From Victivallaceae bacterium (GTDB lineage Bacteria > Verrucomicrobiota > Lentisphaeria > Victivallales > Victivallaceae), in NCBI GenBank assembly GCA_016292515.1, contig JAEDIJ010000033.1:1-23773 (forward strand): a stretch of DNA of 23,773 nt, given 5' to 3'. This document shows positions 21,676-23,773 of the stretch, in pieces (positions within the stretch are counted from its first letter, which is position 1; the number at the start of each line of letters is the position of its first letter). The position numbers and the translations under genes were made by a program. The notes beneath the pieces are model-generated. The model ran no database searches. It saw only the letters and a program-made list of their open reading frames with translations, and was not told where the DNA came from.

Positions 21676-23316
21676 ATGCCGATTACAGAAATTCTGGAAC
21701 ACAACGCCAGTACTTACGGCGACGACGTCGCTCTGGTGGAGATCAACCCGCAGGAATTGGAAGCGCGTCATACGACCTGGCGGGAGTACTCGCTGATCGA
21801 GCCGAGTTCCCGCGACTCTTTCCGCTCCGAGATCACGTGGCGGGAATTTGACCAAAAAGCGAACCGTTTCGCCAATTTCCTTTTGACGCGCAACGTCCGC
21901 AAAGGTACCAAAGTCGGCATATTGCTGATGAATTGCCTTGAATGGTTGCCGATCTATTTCGGCATCCTCAAAAGCGGCGCGCTTGCCGTGCCGCTCAATT
22001 TCCGCTACACCGCCGACGAGATCAAGTACTGTTTGGAACTCGCTGACGTCGAAGTGTTGCTTTTCGGCCCGGAATTCACCGGACGCATCGAGTCGATCTG
22101 CGACCGGATCCCCAAAGTGAAAACGCTCCTTTACGTCGGCGAAGACTGCCCGAGTTTCGCGGAGCCTTACGCGAGTTTGGTCGCCTACTGTTCAAGCAAA
22201 AGCCCGGCGATCCCGCTTGCCGACAGCGATGAAGCGGCGATTTACTTTTCGAGCGGCACGACCGGATTTCCCAAGGCGATCATCCACGCGCACCGCAGTC
22301 TGATGCACGCCTGCCGCGTCGAGCAGAATCACCATCAACAGACCAAAGACGACGTTTTTCTCTGCATCCCGCCGCTTTACCATACCGGCGCAAAAATGCA
22401 CTGGTTCGGCAGTTTCCTCGTCGGCGGCAAGGCGGTGTTGCTCAAAGGCGTCAAGCCGGAGTGGATCATTTCGGCGGTCAGCGAGGAGCATTGCACGATC
22501 GTCTGGCTTCTGGTGCCGTGGGCGCAGGATATCCTCGACGCCATCGAGCGCGGCGACATCAAACTTGAAAATTACCAGCTCGACCAGTGGCGGCTGATGC
22601 ATATCGGCGCCCAGCCGGTGCCGCCGAGCCTCATCAAACGGTGGAAACAGGTTTTCCCGAAGCACGATTACGACACCAATTACGGTTTGAGTGAATCGAT
22701 CGGTCCCGGCGCCGTTCACCTCGGTATTGAAAACGTCGACCACGTCGGCGCGATCGGCGTCGCCGGCTTTGGCTGGCAGACGAAAATCGTCGATGAGCAG
22801 CGCCGCGAAGTGCCGCGCGGCAGTGTCGGCGAACTCGCGGTCAAGGGCGCGGGCGTGATGTTGCGCTATTATAAGGATGAAAAGGCGACGGCGGAAGTTC
22901 TCGATGACGAGGGGTGGCTTTACACCGGAGATATGGCAAAGGAATCCGAAGACGGTTTCATCTATCTCGTTGACCGCAAAAAGGATGTCATCATCACGGG
23001 AGGGGAAAATCTCTACCCCGTCCAGATCGAAGATTTCCTGCGGCGCGACCCCGCGATCAAAGATGTCGCCGTCATCGGTTTGCCGGATGCGCGTCTCGGC
23101 GAGATCGCCGCGGCGATCATCGAAGTCAAACCGGGTGTCGCGCTGACACAGGAGCATATTGAAGCTTTCTGCCTTGATCTTCCCCGCTATCAGCGGCCGC
23201 GCAAGATCATTTTCGCCGAAGTGCCGCGCAACCCGACGGGCAAGATCGAAAAGCCGAAACTGCGCAAGATCTACGGTGCCGATCGTTTGGTCGCCCAGCA
23301 GAACGAGATCCTGTAG
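21676..23316 (+). CDS. Acyl-CoA synthetase (AMP-forming, ANL superfamily)
   Basis: This 546-residue cytoplasmic enzyme activates a carboxylic acid as an acyl-adenylate and then transfers it to coenzyme A. The ATP-binding P-loop is YFSSGTTGFPKA (residues ~190-201). NYGLSESIG is the A5 motif, and GWLYTGDMA holds the ribose-binding Asp. RKKDVIITGGENLYP is the hinge/A8 segment, and PTGKIEK near residue 523 holds the catalytic lysine. All core residues are present, so it is probably active. An ~20-residue insert precedes the TWREFDQKANRFANFL segment. The acid substrate (fatty or aryl) cannot be read from sequence. The start follows AAGG at 9 nt. It is probably transcribed on its own. Confidence 0.92.
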   Translation: MPITEILEHNASTYGDDVALVEINPQELEARHTTWREYSLIEPSSRDSFRSEITWREFDQKANRFANFLLTRNVRKGTKVGILLMNCLEWLPIYFGILKSGALAVPLNFRYTADEIKYCLELADVEVLLFGPEFTGRIESICDRIPKVKTLLYVGEDCPSFAEPYASLVAYCSSKSPAIPLADSDEAAIYFSSGTTGFPKAIIHAHRSLMHACRVEQNHHQQTKDDVFLCIPPLYHTGAKMHWFGSFLVGGKAVLLKGVKPEWIISAVSEEHCTIVWLLVPWAQDILDAIERGDIKLENYQLDQWRLMHIGAQPVPPSLIKRWKQVFPKHDYDTNYGLSESIGPGAVHLGIENVDHVGAIGVAGFGWQTKIVDEQRREVPRGSVGELAVKGAGVMLRYYKDEKATAEVLDDEGWLYTGDMAKESEDGFIYLVDRKKDVIITGGENLYPVQIEDFLRRDPAIKDVAVIGLPDARLGEIAAAIIEVKPGVALTQEHIEAFCLDLPRYQRPRKIIFAEVPRNPTGKIEKPKLRKIYGADRLVAQQNEIL

Positions 23317-23352
23317 CGGTTTTTTATATCCTCACGCGTTGATGCAATGAGA

Positions 23353-23640
23353 TCAAGAGGGCGCAAAACGCGCCCTCTTGACTCCCCGGGTGCCCGCCAC
23401 AGGCGGGATCTGTACCTGCCGCAGATATTTGCGGATAAATCGTTTTCTCCGCGCTCTAAACATTTGTCACCGCAAATCTCCGCGGCCGTCTATATTTGTT
23501 ACCGCAAAACATCTTGCGTTTCGCGCGGGCTAACGCTTCCGTCTTCGCCCTGCGGGCTACGCCGTGACAAGCCGCCCGCCCGACTGCTTGATGTGCTTAC
23601 CTTCCACGTAAAGCATAGTCTCGCGGACGCTACCGCGAAA
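23353..23640 (+). repeat. Dispersed hairpin element, long copy
   Basis: The opening stem (arm AAGAGGGCGC), the ACTCCC...GCCCGCC stretch after it and the closing hairpin at 23618-23640 match the inverted shorter copy at 10314-10211 in the same order. The long copy has about 180 extra bases between them. Both copies lie just beyond 3' ends of genes. The first stem, 37 bp after the acyl-CoA synthetase stop, might slow or end transcription although it lacks a T run. Confidence 0.65.
23462..23508. repeat. ATTTGTnACCGCAAA repeat pair
   Basis: A 15-bp sequence occurs at 23462-23476 and 23494-23508 with one mismatch, 32 bp apart. The function is unknown; it lies inside the long hairpin element. Confidence 0.7.
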
Positions 23641-23755
23641 GAAACCGGGGAAATATCACATACGCTTCATTTGCCGTCGGATGCGAGGCGGTTGCCGCCG
23701 AGCGCGCAGTCGGATGGAAGTGATTTTACGCATTGCAAGGAGCAATGCGGAAATG

Positions 23756-23773
23756 CGCAAACAGCTGTTTGCG
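23756..23773. repeat. 18-bp perfect palindrome at window edge
   Basis: CGCAAACAGCTGTTTGCG is fully self-complementary and ends exactly at the window border, so a larger structure may continue outside. An 8-bp stem (23729-23736 with 23742-23749) precedes it. Confidence 0.8.

Larger units (their letters stand above)
23317..23773. other. 457-bp non-coding region rich in hairpins
   Basis: No ORF with coding character was found. Contents in order: a 12-bp perfect hairpin (23353-23364 with 23370-23381), a CCCGCC-ACA-GGCGGG hairpin (23393-23407), a 15-bp repeat given twice (23462-23476 and 23494-23508, one mismatch), a CGCGG-N6-CCGCG hairpin (23621-23637), an 8-bp hairpin (23729-23749), and an 18-bp palindrome at the window edge (23756-23773). 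Confidence 0.75.

Overview
The window is bacterial chromosomal DNA of moderately high GC content, with 18 protein-coding genes, short intergenic regions and many tightly overlapping operons. Three features suggest a PVC-group bacterium, most likely a gut or animal-associated Lentisphaerota/Victivallales-type organism: a rich set of secreted glycan-active enzymes without SusC/SusD, a CSLREA-type beta-helix protein, and AraC-dominated regulation. This assignment is an inference from gene content only. At least nine promoters share one architecture: a TTGnnn-type -35 box, usually 17 bp, then TATATT.

Left region (1-10.1 kb), carbohydrate utilisation. On the minus strand lies an operon of GH5-like, GH127 and five-bladed-propeller (GH43/GH130-like) enzymes, followed by a separately promoted 1060-residue secreted multidomain protein with a putative GH36-like barrel. 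The AraC regulator at 7674 is divergent from the operon, and the two promoters overlap in their -35 boxes. A second regulator (PocR-type sensor plus AraC DNA-binding domain) comes next. It is followed by a small secreted protein that is essentially the N-terminal module of the 1060-residue protein on its own. A TGCCTGAT motif occurs in the regulator's own promoter and twice, 20 bp apart, in front of the small secreted gene, so a small self-contained regulatory circuit is likely. Three genes here (propeller enzyme, PocR-AraC, small secreted protein) each carry one apparent single-base deletion. They are either recent pseudogenes or assembly indels.

Middle (10.1-13.5 kb), oxidative stress and housekeeping. 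A PerR-like Fur-family repressor diverges from rubrerythrin. Rubrerythrin is followed by a PTPS/QueD-family protein that lacks the catalytic cysteine and has a C-terminal zinc ribbon. After a strong terminator comes an M29 aminopeptidase with a TTG start.

Envelope glycan region (13.5-17.8 kb). A GT39-like membrane glycosyltransferase diverges from an overlapping operon of GtrA, a DPM/GtrB-like GT2, a polysaccharide deacetylase and a formate/nitrite transporter. The first three plus the GT39-like protein resemble a GtrA/B/C glycan-modification cassette.

Right region (17.9-23.3 kb). One promoter drives a CSLREA beta-helix protein (no signal peptide), a lipoprotein, a nitroreductase-family protein and a NifX-like protein with a Cys/His-rich tail. 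An acyl-CoA synthetase follows. The last 457 bp are non-coding and rich in hairpins and repeats; part of this element recurs, inverted, at 10.2-10.3 kb.
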